Assembly (NCBI GenBank): GCA_028820215.1
Contig: JAPPKD010000034.1
Coordinates: 1-42,562, forward strand
Source of the DNA: Spirochaetaceae bacterium
GTDB lineage: Bacteria > Spirochaetota > Spirochaetia > SZUA-6 > Bin103
Direction of reading: 5' to 3'
DNA: 42,562 bases
The position numbers and the translations under genes were made by a program. Below the pieces are notes generated by a model. It was given only the letters and a program-made list of their open reading frames with translations. It made no database searches and was not told where the DNA came from. How positions within the stretch are numbered: position 1 is the first letter of the stretch; each line of letters starts with the position of its first letter. Positions 9,455 through 18,781 of the stretch are shown piece by piece.

Positions 9455-10674
9455 TACCAGCATCAGCACTCAGAGAAGCAATCGAGGAACATGCCGCCAT
9501 CCGACGGCTTCGTCGCCTACAGCCGGTGGGCGGCGAGGGCGACAAGATCTTCCCGCCGACCTATCCAGGCGACCGGCGGGAAGATCCGCCGCGCCATGTG
9601 TTCGAGCGCCGCCGGATGGACGGCAGGGAAGTCTGGTGCGTGCTTATCGACAGCGTGCAGAGCCAAGCGAACCGGTTGGAGGAGGCGCTGCTTGCGGCTG
9701 CCACAGAGGAAGACGGGATTCCATTGCCCTACGTGGCTGTGGACTTCCGCGATGTGGGGCTCCAGCCCCTGGAGCAGATCACGTCCCTGGAGGCTCCGCA
9801 TCGAGTGTACGACGCAATACTCCGCGACAGTCTCCTAGACGGTATTCCCTTCATGCAGAGCGAGCAGGGCCGGCGCCTCGCAGCCGCAACCCCTGCGGAC
9901 GCCACGCCCCTACTGGAGATTTCACCATCGGCGCTGCTCTTCGGAGCATGGCATAGTCAGGGCGAGGGCGGCGGGCTGGGTGCGAAGTTCCCACGTGCGT
10001 TTGTGTCCGAGATCATGGGAATCGACACCCCGGTCGAAGAGGTGCTGGCAGACCGTCGCACAGGACGGACCGAGCCGCAGACCGGAGGTCGCCGCACAGG
10101 GAGTCGTATCGATCCGCTAGGCGTGCTCCGGAAGGTTGACGTATTCAAGAGCCCATCTGGTTGGAGCCCCGATCAGAGAGAAGCCGGCAAGGGTGCTAGG
10201 AAGGTCCGGCCATCGGAGATCAACCACGGAAACATTGCTCCATCCGTCCAGCCGCTGGGGGTCACCTGCGCCCATGCTGAACACCGGGCGGTATTGACAT
10301 TGGCCGGGCTCAGGAGGCTGCGCTTCGGAGGCGGCGATCGTGACCCTGCAGCCCGTGCGTTGCTCGCCGCTCTTGGTCTGGTCGCTCTTGCCGAGCAGGA
10401 TGTGAGCGGATACGCGCTCAGATCGCGTTGCGACCTAGTGTGTGAGGGGAGCGCTCCTCTGGAACTCGTCCGCGCCGACGGTTCCACGGAGCGACTTGAG
10501 TTGGACCGGGAAGGAGCGCGCAGCCTCTATCGGGAGGCGTTTGCCGCTGCAGAGGAAGCCGGCTTTCAGTTTGAGCCACTGAGCTTGAAGCCGCAGCCCA
10601 AGTTGGTTGAGATCGTGCGGCGCAGCCGTGAACTGGCGTTGGATGCCGCTGGCGGGGACGCCGAAGACGAGTGA
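9451..10674 (+). CDS. csb1: type I-G Cascade backbone protein Csb1 (Cas7)
   Basis: This is a 407-residue RAMP-fold protein of the GSU0053/Csb1 family. It forms the helical backbone of the type I-G effector along the crRNA. Family landmarks are the N-terminal RLQPVGGEGDKIFPPTY segment, the block DSVQSQANRLEEALL and the glycine-rich stretch FGAWHSQGEGGGLGAKFPR. I start it at GTG 9451, preceded by GGAGAG, because family similarity begins with IPASALREAIEEH. The open frame reaches back to 9304, but that part looks unrelated. Its last codons overlap the csb2 start by four bases (GTGA). Confidence 0.93.
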   Translation: MIPASALREAIEEHAAIRRLRRLQPVGGEGDKIFPPTYPGDRREDPPRHVFERRRMDGREVWCVLIDSVQSQANRLEEALLAAATEEDGIPLPYVAVDFRDVGLQPLEQITSLEAPHRVYDAILRDSLLDGIPFMQSEQGRRLAAATPADATPLLEISPSALLFGAWHSQGEGGGLGAKFPRAFVSEIMGIDTPVEEVLADRRTGRTEPQTGGRRTGSRIDPLGVLRKVDVFKSPSGWSPDQREAGKGARKVRPSEINHGNIAPSVQPLGVTCAHAEHRAVLTLAGLRRLRFGGGDRDPAARALLAALGLVALAEQDVSGYALRSRCDLVCEGSAPLELVRADGSTERLELDREGARSLYREAFAAAEEAGFQFEPLSLKPQPKLVEIVRRSRELALDAAGGDAEDE

Positions 10675-12110
10675 GTCTGATCCTTGAGATCGAATTCCTT
10701 GCTGGTGTGTGCCGAGCGGCACGAGGACCCGCGAGTGGCGTGCCGGACTGGCCGCCGCAGCCCGATCGTGTCTTCTCGGCGCTCGTTTCCGCTTGGGCGG
10801 CGCGTGGCGAACGACACGACGAGCGATCGGCATTGGAGTGGCTTGAAGCGCAAGCGCCACCGACGATTCACGCTGGGGAGTGCGCGGCACGGACGGCACC
10901 CGACGTTTTCGTCCCCCCAAACGATCCGACGTCGTCCAGAGCGGAGAAGACCTATCTGCGGGTCATGCCCGACATGCGGCCACGCCAAGCGCGGCGCTTT
11001 CCTGTCGCCTGCCTGGAAGATCCGACAATAGCCCTGATCTGGAGCACTGAGCCGGAGCCCGAGTTGCTGGGGAAGTTGGATGCGATGGCGCGGGATGTCG
11101 GCTACCTCGGCCATTCAGCGAGCTTGGTGCGCTGTCGTTTCCGTTGCGATGGACCCTCGACCGTAAACCATCCACCCACGCTCGCAAAGCGCCGGGTGTA
11201 TCCCGGGCGGCTCGCGGAGTTACGGCGCGCTCACGATGCGAACCCGACGCGGCCGATGATTCAGCCCGGTGCCGCCGCCCCAGGCCCTCCCACGCCAGAA
11301 CCGGAGCCTCGTCTACCTGCTTGGTTGGTCCTGGAGGTGGTTGACGGTGTGATGCCCGACATCCGCGCTGCGCCGCTGGTTGGCCGCGTCTTGAGGCGGA
11401 CACTGATGAGCGGTTATCGCGGCTGCGGCAAGGGTGATGCGATCCCGGAGATCGTTTCGGGACACACGCTCGACGGGACACCTACCCGAGCTCCGCACCT
11501 TGCGATCGTCCCTATGCCGTTCGCGGGGTTTGCGAACGCGGACGGTCGGGTGTTCGGTTTCGCGCTCGTACCTCCCCGGAGCACCGAGTTGCATGAGATC
11601 GCCGGCTTCCGTGCCGCGTTCGAAGAGGTGGCACCGTATGATCCGGGCCAGGAACGGCGAGTCCTGGAGCTGAGTTCCGCGCCACTTCGTGGGCCGTTGC
11701 GGCTCGCGCCGGCAGGAGAATTGACGAAGCGGTCGCTCGATACCGATCCATATCTCCAGGCCGCGCGGATGTGGGCCAGCGTCACGCCCATGGTCCTGGA
11801 CAGGCACCTGAAGCGCCACGACGACGCCGAAGTCCGCGAACTGATCGCGGAATCGTGCGTCAATTCCGGTCTTCCTCGGCCTGATCCCGGAAACATCCAG
11901 GCGGGCAAGCACTCCGCAGTTGAGGGATCTCCACCGGCTCGGCCCGCGTCCGGAGGGCCGCCCTGGACACGCTGGCGAGTCCCCGAACCGCTGGCAAGCC
12001 GATCGCTGATCCATGCCGTCATCGATTTCGGAGAAAGAGTCTCCGGCCCCGTACTACTTGGAGCCGGACGGTTCACCGGGCTGGGACTCTACCGACGAGT
12101 CGGGGCTTGA
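10671..12110 (+). CDS. csb2: type I-G Csb2 protein (Cas5-Cas6 fusion)
   Basis: The product is 479 residues and matches the GSU0054/Csb2 family. It combines a Cas5-like half, which caps the crRNA 5' end, with a Cas6-like half, which cuts the repeat and holds its hairpin. Seen in order are the N-terminal RAMP strand LILEIEFLAG, the central blocks VSGHTLDGTPTRAPHLA and FAGFANADGRVFGFALVPP, and the C-terminal glycine-rich loop LLGAGRFTGLGLYRRV typical of Cas6. The histidine in VSGH is a candidate catalytic residue. The GTG start sits inside the csb1 stop. The matching substrate is the 7-bp repeat hairpin of the array in this window. Confidence 0.92.
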   Translation: MSLILEIEFLAGVCRAARGPASGVPDWPPQPDRVFSALVSAWAARGERHDERSALEWLEAQAPPTIHAGECAARTAPDVFVPPNDPTSSRAEKTYLRVMPDMRPRQARRFPVACLEDPTIALIWSTEPEPELLGKLDAMARDVGYLGHSASLVRCRFRCDGPSTVNHPPTLAKRRVYPGRLAELRRAHDANPTRPMIQPGAAAPGPPTPEPEPRLPAWLVLEVVDGVMPDIRAAPLVGRVLRRTLMSGYRGCGKGDAIPEIVSGHTLDGTPTRAPHLAIVPMPFAGFANADGRVFGFALVPPRSTELHEIAGFRAAFEEVAPYDPGQERRVLELSSAPLRGPLRLAPAGELTKRSLDTDPYLQAARMWASVTPMVLDRHLKRHDDAEVRELIAESCVNSGLPRPDPGNIQAGKHSAVEGSPPARPASGGPPWTRWRVPEPLASRSLIHAVIDFGERVSGPVLLGAGRFTGLGLYRRVGA

Positions 12111-12112
12111 CG

Positions 12113-15052
12113 ATGACGTTGAGCTCGACCGACTTCGCCATGTTCTTCCAGGCGATTCACGGTCATACGCCATTCCCTTGGCAACAGTCTCTCGTCGAGC
12201 GATTGGATCGGGAGGACTGTTGGCCAGATGTTCTCGACTTGCCGACGGGTGCGGGGAAGACTGCGGCCTTGGACGCGGCGGTCTTCCATTTGGCTATGCG
12301 GGCGGATACTCCCTCCGCTGCCGCGCTTCGGATCGTCCTCGTGGTGGATCGTCGCCTGGTCGTGGACGATGCGTACGAACGCGCCCACAAGATAGAACGC
12401 GCGCTGACCGATCCTTCGCACACGCGGGCGAGTGGACGGAACGTGGTGGAGGAGGTAGCCCGGAGGCTGCAACAGCTTTCCGGGTCGGACTCACCACCGC
12501 TGGTAGCGGCCCGGCTCCGTGGCGGTGCACCGTTGGAACACGACTGGGCGCGAACACCAACCCAGCCAACGCTCCTCTGTTCCACCGTCGATCAAGTAGG
12601 TTCACGATTGTTATTTCGAGGATACGGCGTGTCTGATCGCATGAAGCCAGTCCATGCCGGGCTCCTCGGTGAGGACAGTCTCATCCTGCTCGACGAAGCC
12701 CACCTCTCCGAGCCCTTCCGGAAGACCCTGGGCGATGTGCACAAGGTCGGCCGAGCCGGGATCAAGACAGTCGTCCTGACCGCCACCCCTGGGGCACCCG
12801 GTAAGCGGCCATTCGCGCTGGGGCCTCGCGATCGAGCCGACCCAGTCCTAAAGGCACGCCTGCACGCCACCAAGCGCGCCAGACTGATGAAGCCGATTCG
12901 GAACGATGCTGCCGAGGCATTTGCCCGCGCCGCGTGTGAGATGGCCGAGGGCCTGCGACGTGCGGGCGTGTCGTCTCCCGCCGTGGGGGTTGTAGTCAAC
13001 CGAGTCGCTCTTGCCCGAGAAGTGTTTCAGAAGCTGAGCGAGAGCAAAGACCACGGCTCTGAGTGCCTGCTGATGATCGGACGCTCACGAGATGTGACCA
13101 GAGACCAGATCGTAGAAAAACTCGCTCCCTTTCGGACGGGCGCGGTCGACCGTGCGGATGCCGAACCAATGATGCTGGTCGCTACGCAGTGCCTGGAGGT
13201 TGGGGTTGACCTCGACCTCGACGGACTGGTGACGCAGGCTGCCTCATTCGATGCCCTGCGGCAGCGTTTCGGTCGGCTGAACCGCGCCGGCCGACCCATC
13301 ACCGCGGAAGGCGCAATCCTGGTGACGAGCGAGAGCTTGGCCCAGAAGACAGATGACCCCGTGTATGGCGACCGGATCCGCAAGACCTGGGAAGCGCTGA
13401 ACGCGATGGCGACAGCAGTCGTCGTGGATTTCGGCGTGGAGGCGCTGGACCGGCAACTCAAGGTGAGCGACGTCGAGCTTGCCGAGCTCGCCGCTCCCCG
13501 AGCCCAGCCACCGACACTGATGCCTGCTTACTTGGACCTCTGGTCGCAGACGTCGCCGCCCCCGGTCAGTGACCCTGAGGTGGGTCTGTTCCTGCACGGT
13601 ACGGAGCGTTCACCGGCAGAGGTTTCCCTCGTGTGGCGGAGCGACATCACGGATGCCGATATGGGGGATCGCAGCGACGTTCTCAAAGCGATCCTTGAAC
13701 TGGTGCCTCCACGAGCAGCCGAGATGATCGACGTCCCGATCTGGGCGGCGGCGGCCTGGCTGCGCGGAGAACGCGATGTCCGATTAGCGAACGTCGCGGA
13801 CGTGCCGGAACGACCGGAGCCGCTTGAGGTGGAGCGGAGTCATCCGGAACGGAAGGCGTTCCGATGGGCTGGATCGCAAGATCCGCGGACCGGCTTGGTA
13901 AGCCATGCTGAACTGCGCCCTGGAGACGTGCTGGTCGTGCCCGCGCACTACGGTGGCTGTGACAGGTTCGGATGGGCACCCGAGAGTCGGGATCACGTCG
14001 CAGACGTGGGCGACGAGGCGGCGTGGGCTCACCGAGGCCGCCGGTATGCCGTACGGGTCGCGCGCGACATGGTCCCGCCCGATGCCGACGCTTCCTGGAA
14101 GCGCATAACCGCCGTGCTCGCAGCAAGCGACGGCGCGATGCTGCTGGAGGAGTTGCTTGATGTTCTCCCCAAAGAGCCAACCGAGTATCCCGAAGACCAG
14201 CCTTCGGCTAACTCTAACGGCACTGTTCGGGACGTGCGTAGGGAGCTGGAACGGCTCAGGATCGCCGAACTCAACCAGCGCGTCAAAGGTAGCCGCATCG
14301 AGAGTCACTTCCCGTATGCGCAGCATGACGCTGGCGTCATTCTGGTCGCCCCACACGGTCTTCGTGATGACGCGGGAGGGGATCAAAGGGCGGCTACCGA
14401 GGACGACACACTTTCGCATACGTCATCACGGCCCGTCGCATTGCAATGCCACACCAACAGCGTTGTAGCGTACGCGGAGTCGTTTGCGCGGACGCTTGGG
14501 CTCTCTTCGAAGATCGCGGCCGACGTGAGTCTCGCCGCGTTCCTCCACGATGCTGGGAAGTCAGATGCCCGATTCCAGACCATGTTGGCTGGAGGCGACC
14601 GGTGGAATCGTCCTGACGGTCCTCCACTTGCCAAGAGCGGAAGGACCTCTCCACCGGGAGCTTGGGTGCGGTCCGGGCTTCCGAGTGGATGGCGACATGA
14701 AGCTCTGTCGGTCCGAATGGCGCTTGTACACGCACGGTTCGCACAGGCACGGGACCCTGAGCTCGTGCTGTGGCTGATCGGAACGCATCACGGGCTCGGG
14801 AGGCCCTTTTTTGACTTTGCTGATCCCCAAGAGGACGAGGCAGGGAACGAACTGCGGGGGTGCCTGGGAGTCGATGCGTGGCACCTCGGATCCGGCCCCG
14901 GCCCGCAGTCACTGGGATTTGCCCACAACGGTCTGGACTGGACGGCCATGTTCCAAGCACTCAAGCAGCGCTATGGCATCTGGGGTTTGGTGCGCCTGGA
15001 GACGATTCTACGGCTTGCGGACCATCGAGCGTCCGAAGCGGAGCGCGGGTGA
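12113..15052 (+). CDS. cas3: CRISPR-associated helicase-nuclease Cas3, HD domain at the C-terminus
   Basis: The product is 979 residues. The superfamily 2 helicase comes first: Walker A LPTGAGKT at about 43-50, DEAH box in ILLDEAHL at about 194, VVVNRVALAREVF and the QRFGRLNRAGR motif VI. The HD nuclease follows: HTNSVVAYAESFA at about 779, the HD pair in FLHDAGKSD at about 812, and GTHHG at about 890. This helicase-then-HD order is the type I-G arrangement; most Cas3 proteins have HD first. Once Cascade has opened a target, Cas3 nicks and degrades it. I prefer ATG 12113, with GGGG seven bases upstream, over the TTG at 12107 that overlaps the csb2 stop. The stop overlaps the csb3 start by one base. 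Confidence 0.95.
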   Translation: MTLSSTDFAMFFQAIHGHTPFPWQQSLVERLDREDCWPDVLDLPTGAGKTAALDAAVFHLAMRADTPSAAALRIVLVVDRRLVVDDAYERAHKIERALTDPSHTRASGRNVVEEVARRLQQLSGSDSPPLVAARLRGGAPLEHDWARTPTQPTLLCSTVDQVGSRLLFRGYGVSDRMKPVHAGLLGEDSLILLDEAHLSEPFRKTLGDVHKVGRAGIKTVVLTATPGAPGKRPFALGPRDRADPVLKARLHATKRARLMKPIRNDAAEAFARAACEMAEGLRRAGVSSPAVGVVVNRVALAREVFQKLSESKDHGSECLLMIGRSRDVTRDQIVEKLAPFRTGAVDRADAEPMMLVATQCLEVGVDLDLDGLVTQAASFDALRQRFGRLNRAGRPITAEGAILVTSESLAQKTDDPVYGDRIRKTWEALNAMATAVVVDFGVEALDRQLKVSDVELAELAAPRAQPPTLMPAYLDLWSQTSPPPVSDPEVGLFLHGTERSPAEVSLVWRSDITDADMGDRSDVLKAILELVPPRAAEMIDVPIWAAAAWLRGERDVRLANVADVPERPEPLEVERSHPERKAFRWAGSQDPRTGLVSHAELRPGDVLVVPAHYGGCDRFGWAPESRDHVADVGDEAAWAHRGRRYAVRVARDMVPPDADASWKRITAVLAASDGAMLLEELLDVLPKEPTEYPEDQPSANSNGTVRDVRRELERLRIAELNQRVKGSRIESHFPYAQHDAGVILVAPHGLRDDAGGDQRAATEDDTLSHTSSRPVALQCHTNSVVAYAESFARTLGLSSKIAADVSLAAFLHDAGKSDARFQTMLAGGDRWNRPDGPPLAKSGRTSPPGAWVRSGLPSGWRHEALSVRMALVHARFAQARDPELVLWLIGTHHGLGRPFFDFADPQEDEAGNELRGCLGVDAWHLGSGPGPQSLGFAHNGLDWTAMFQALKQRYGIWGLVRLETILRLADHRASEAERG

Positions 15053-16026
15053 TGAATCCGACTACGAAGCATCGCTTGGATGGGCTGGAGCCTGACAATC
15101 TGCTCGCCTTCCTGGCGTTGCTTGGTCTTCTTCGGGCGCTTGAGGAGGTGCATCCCGCGTGGCGGCCACGGGTTGGCTGGACAGTCGATGAGCCGCCCGT
15201 GCGCCCGGTGCTGACGCTGTCGGACACGCTCACCAAAGAGACAGTCACTACGGCGGTCGCTTCCGGCTTGACGGAGTTGGCCCGTCGGCATGACTTCGAG
15301 CCATTCAGAGACCTCAAGCTGTCCCGGGAAGAAACCGCGGAGAAGCTAGTCGCTGCCGCCCATGCCGACCAGTACACCGCGGACCTGTGGGCTGCCCTGG
15401 TCAGCGACGCGGCTGTCCGGGAGCGGAACAAAGCCGAGGAAGTCGAGCCAACTCCGTTGTGCTTGCTGTTTGGTCAAGGTCACCAGCACTTTCTGGAGCG
15501 GCTGAGTTCGGTTCCACAGGAGACGACGCCACCCCTCCGGCGCGTCAACGGGAGGAAGTCTGCGATCACGGAGGTGGAGTGCTTGTGCGAGGCTTTGTTC
15601 GTACCCTGGACCCGGCCGGACGCTACACGTTCGTTCCGATGGGACCCACACGAAGACGTACGCTACGCGCTGCGTGCTACCGATCCGACTGATTCCAAGA
15701 CCAAGGAAACGACCCAACATGGTGCAAACCGGCTCGCTGCCGTGGGTCTGTCGGTTCTGACCGTGGTCCCTCGAAACCGCGGAGGAGTCGCTCGGCTGGA
15801 CGTAATCGGGGGGAGTCGTGTTGTCGACGGGAGTTTCGTCTTTACGTGGCCGATCTGGCGAGAGTCGATTAGCCTTGCAACGATTCGTTCTCTCCTGGGG
15901 CATCAGAGACTTGATGATGCTAGCACACGAGCCGCACTCAGTATCTTCGAGCGCCGTCGCGCGCGTCGGATTTCATCGGGGAAGTTCATGAACTTCACGA
16001 GAGCCGAATCGATTCCAGACGAATAG
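15052..16026 (+). CDS. csb3: type I-G Cas8-like subunit Csb3
   Basis: This 324-residue protein is the last gene of the effector operon and overlaps cas3 by one base (TGATG). The N-terminus HRLDGLEPDNLLAFLALLGL is the family-typical opening of Cas8-like proteins (LDGL..DNPLAFLAALGLLRAL). Other landmarks are SAITEVECLCEALFVPW and SFRWDPHEDVRYALRATDP. In type I-G systems this slot is filled by Csb3 (GSU0052-like) or by the longer Csx17; the short length points to Csb3. Its expected role is PAM recognition and stabilising the R-loop. The window offers no separate small subunit (Cas11). Confidence 0.85.
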   Translation: MNPTTKHRLDGLEPDNLLAFLALLGLLRALEEVHPAWRPRVGWTVDEPPVRPVLTLSDTLTKETVTTAVASGLTELARRHDFEPFRDLKLSREETAEKLVAAAHADQYTADLWAALVSDAAVRERNKAEEVEPTPLCLLFGQGHQHFLERLSSVPQETTPPLRRVNGRKSAITEVECLCEALFVPWTRPDATRSFRWDPHEDVRYALRATDPTDSKTKETTQHGANRLAAVGLSVLTVVPRNRGGVARLDVIGGSRVVDGSFVFTWPIWRESISLATIRSLLGHQRLDDASTRAALSIFERRRARRISSGKFMNFTRAESIPDE

Positions 16027-16074
16027 TCGGTTGGCCGTGACGGATCACAAGCCCCAGACGGTGATGTGCGGCCA

Positions 16075-16318
16075 GCGTCTTCGCGAGCCGCCTGGGCAGC
16101 CTCGACGTTCACGTGCACGCACCGGAAGTCGCCGGCGTCGCCGCTGTTCAGCAGATCCCGCAGCGCCCGGAGGACGGAGGTTTCCCCGTCTGGCGCGGGG
16201 CGTGCAGCGAGTACCGTATGTCCCGCACCAAGTCGAGGACTTCGCCGAGATCGAGCCGTTCCAGCGGTGGGATAGTGGCGTTCCGCTACGACGGGCCTTC
16301 CGTGTTGAACATGCGCAC
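16075..16318 (-). pseudogene. frameshifted N-terminal remnant of an AAA-type ATP-binding protein
   Basis: Read on the minus strand with frame changes, this encodes VRMFNTEGP, VVAERHY, IPPLERLDLGEVLDLVRD, LHAPRQTGK (Walker A), then LRALRDLLNSGDAGDFRC and VNVEAAQAARED. These are the opening segments of a common family of predicted ATPases. At least three single-base losses break the frame: after GGCCCG, after CACTAT and in the AAA run of the Walker lysine. The rest of the gene is missing. It fills the 346-base gap between csb3 and the next gene. Confidence 0.8.
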
Positions 16319-16372
16319 GTCAACCCGGAAGTCTGTCGGATGTCCTGAGCGAGGCGGCAAGGAGCGAGCCAC

Positions 16373-18025
16373 TCAAGGCGCTGCGTCGCCGTCGTGCGAG
16401 GCGAGGAAGGCTTCGCAGTTGGTGCGGGACTGGTTGCCCGCCGGAATCGTCGCGCAGACCTTCAGGACCTCGGCGCGTATCGTCGCCATGCTGTCGTTGT
16501 GTACGCCGTCGGCGTTCCACTCATGCAGCGCGGTTTCCAGGCGTTCCATCGAATCTGTGACGCTGTGAAAGAACGCGTCCGGTTCGCCGCGCAGTTCCCG
16601 GAATACCTTGACCGTTATCCGCTCGATGGGACGCGAGCGGTGAGGCGCCAGCGATAGCAACGACCGCACGTATCTTGTGCCAAGGCCGAATCGGGTGGCA
16701 GGTCCGGTCGCAGCCTTCCACGCCCGTTGTCGCCAGTCCAGCGCCACATCGGCGGTATGGCTCTTCCCTTCGCTCGCCTCTTCGTCAGCATCCATGCTTT
16801 CAAAGAGTGCAGCCAGGACGGACATGACGTAGTCGGGAGCATGCGAGTCTTCGACCTCATCGAGGACGTAACCCCAGATCTGACCGGTGGTGCCCACCGC
16901 CGCCAGCACCAACGAGGCACTACCGAACAGAGCGAGCCGGGGATGGGGGTCAACGGTGTCTCGCGCGGCGGTCAACACCGCTCCGCGCGCCTCCCGTACG
17001 AGTGAGGCCGGCAGCGATTTCTCGGGTTGCCGGACGCTGGCGAGGCAGATCTCTCCGAGGTACGTGCCGACGCGATCGGCTGGAGAAGTCTCGGGGTCGT
17101 TGCGGATACGCTCGATCGCGGCTTCCCACGCACGCTCCAGGTCCGTTCGCCCGACGTCATCCGGCTGCGCGATCATCGGCAGCAGCCAACAGGCCCCGTA
17201 CATGATGTCGTTTTGAACGGCCGCGGCCAGGGCGGGATCCTGGAGGACTTCGAGCATCCGCTGCTGTGCCGCCGGGCGTTCCTCCGCGGGCAGCGTCGGG
17301 TTCACTTCATTCTCGCTCACCACGCTCATGTACGCGTTCAGGTAGTGACCGAACAGGAGCGCTCGCTCCACCGCGAGCTCTTCGGGAATGCGGCCGTGCA
17401 GGTGCCTCAGCGCGTTCGGCAGTTGCTCCTTGGACACGAGCTTTTCGTGGTCCTGTGCCCATGAGTAGTACGCCAGCAGGCGATAGTCGGCACTGGTCGC
17501 GGCGCCATTCAACGCAGCATCGTAAGCTGCTGCAACCGGCCGGATGGCCTCAAGTGCAATGTTCAACGCCTTCACGTGGCGCGTGAGGTCCAGCCCGAGC
17601 GGAACGCGTGTGATCTCCTGGCCATCCGGGGAGAACACGATCGTGGTGGGATATCCCACGACTTCGAGCCGTTCCCCCAGCTTCTGCGCGCCGGTTTCGT
17701 CCCCGTCGACGCGTACCGGGACAAACAGCCGTGTCCGCTCGATGAACTCCCGGCGGTTGAATACCGTGGTCTTGAGGGTGCTACAGGGCGGACACCAGTC
17801 CGCGCACCAGTGGAACAGCACCGGCGTACCCTGCGATCGCGCTAGCTCGAATGCCGATTCGACGCTTCCCGCGTACCACTCGATCCTATACGCCCGGGTG
17901 TCCTCGGCGTTCTCCGCGGCGTCCCGAAGTGCCGCGCGATCGCCGCAACCGGCCAAGACGACGCAGAGCACGCTCAACCACCCGATTATTGAGCAGAGGG
18001 GTTGGCCGCGACCGTCAACGGCCAC
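16373..18025 (-). CDS. thioredoxin-fold lipoprotein
   Basis: The product is 550 residues. It starts with a lipoprotein signal (SVLCVVLAGC, lipid-modified Cys27) and so is exported and membrane-anchored. A thioredoxin domain follows at about 45-160, with active site WCADWCPPC (Cys78 and Cys81, CPPC) and the cis-proline loop VVGYPTT. The remaining 380 residues are helical and unrecognised. The family would reduce or shuffle disulfides on the outer face of the membrane; the partner is unknown. The GTG start has no Shine-Dalgarno site, but a TACGGT box lies six bases upstream, which suggests an almost leaderless transcript. Confidence 0.85.
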   Translation of the reverse strand: MAVDGRGQPLCSIIGWLSVLCVVLAGCGDRAALRDAAENAEDTRAYRIEWYAGSVESAFELARSQGTPVLFHWCADWCPPCSTLKTTVFNRREFIERTRLFVPVRVDGDETGAQKLGERLEVVGYPTTIVFSPDGQEITRVPLGLDLTRHVKALNIALEAIRPVAAAYDAALNGAATSADYRLLAYYSWAQDHEKLVSKEQLPNALRHLHGRIPEELAVERALLFGHYLNAYMSVVSENEVNPTLPAEERPAAQQRMLEVLQDPALAAAVQNDIMYGACWLLPMIAQPDDVGRTDLERAWEAAIERIRNDPETSPADRVGTYLGEICLASVRQPEKSLPASLVREARGAVLTAARDTVDPHPRLALFGSASLVLAAVGTTGQIWGYVLDEVEDSHAPDYVMSVLAALFESMDADEEASEGKSHTADVALDWRQRAWKAATGPATRFGLGTRYVRSLLSLAPHRSRPIERITVKVFRELRGEPDAFFHSVTDSMERLETALHEWNADGVHNDSMATIRAEVLKVCATIPAGNQSRTNCEAFLASHDGDAAP

Positions 18026-18066
18026 GTGACCACCGTAGCGCCCCCCGGTTGCGGTGGCAAGAAGCC

Positions 18067-18504
18067 TCAGGGCTTTGGAATTACGTGGAGCCTTTCCCTT
18101 CCGCGAACGACGGCTTCAGGGTGAATCCGGGAGTCCATGGTGGCGAAGTCGATGCCTTCGCTGGCCGCCAGACCGAGCAGATAGACGTCGGTGAGCTGTT
18201 TCGGGGTGACCCCGGCCAGCGACCTGAACACCCGAGCATCCGACAGCGAGAGGGAATCGGAGATGAAGCGATGGGTTCGCAGGCTGAGCAGGTGGCGCAA
18301 CTCGACCATCGCTTCGCCGGGCGAGCCCGGCCCGCCGGGGTATCGCGGATGGCCATAGATCCTGAGGAACCCGTTCTGCGTGAGCGGGCATGTCACGAGA
18401 TGTTCCGACGCGTTGTCGCGTTCCCAGCGGGCGACCCGCTCGTGGTGCTCGTGCCGTGGGTCGATCCGTGCGATCAGGACGCTCACGTCCAGAAGGAACG
18501 GCAC
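18067..18504 (-). CDS. vapC: VapC-like PIN-domain toxin
   Basis: The product is 145 residues with the PIN ribonuclease pattern: first Asp in LLDVSVLIARID, the central segment CPLTQNGFLRIYGHP, and the acidic C-terminal cluster QLTDVYLLGLAASEGIDFATMDSRI. Toxins of this family cut RNA, usually tRNA or rRNA. The GTG start is six bases past the stop of the antitoxin gene, so the two form one operon. Confidence 0.9.
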   Translation of the reverse strand: MPFLLDVSVLIARIDPRHEHHERVARWERDNASEHLVTCPLTQNGFLRIYGHPRYPGGPGSPGEAMVELRHLLSLRTHRFISDSLSLSDARVFRSLAGVTPKQLTDVYLLGLAASEGIDFATMDSRIHPEAVVRGRERLHVIPKP

Positions 18505-18510
18505 GACTGC

Positions 18511-18777
18511 CTACACCCCTTCCTCTTCCCGGAGGTGGTTGATGAAGTCGTCGGTGATCACTCGGGTGTCGTCGGGTGCCCGTTGGAGAATCGGCCACCC
18601 GCGCTCGTCGGTGCGGATGCGGTCGCGTTGCGGAAGCTCCGGACCAGGCGCCGCCGGTTCGAGCAGGTACACCTCCAGTGACTCCATGAGCAGTGAGCGC
18701 AGCGTGGTGCCGCGCTCAGCCGCGCGGATCTTTGCACGCCGGTAGAGTCCGTCGGGTAGGTCGATGGTGGTCTTCAT
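18511..18777 (-). CDS. vapB: VapB-like ribbon-helix-helix antitoxin
   Basis: The product is 88 residues. The N-terminal MKTTIDLPDGLYRRAKIRA is a ribbon-helix-helix strand and helix that would bind the promoter as a dimer. The C-terminal half (GWPILQRAPDDTRVITDD) is the likely toxin-binding tail. I chose ATG 18777 because the six codons upstream precede the conserved strand. A nested inverted repeat directly upstream is the probable operator. Confidence 0.87.
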   Translation of the reverse strand: MKTTIDLPDGLYRRAKIRAAERGTTLRSLLMESLEVYLLEPAAPGPELPQRDRIRTDERGWPILQRAPDDTRVITDDFINHLREEEGV

Positions 18778-18781
18778 CGGA

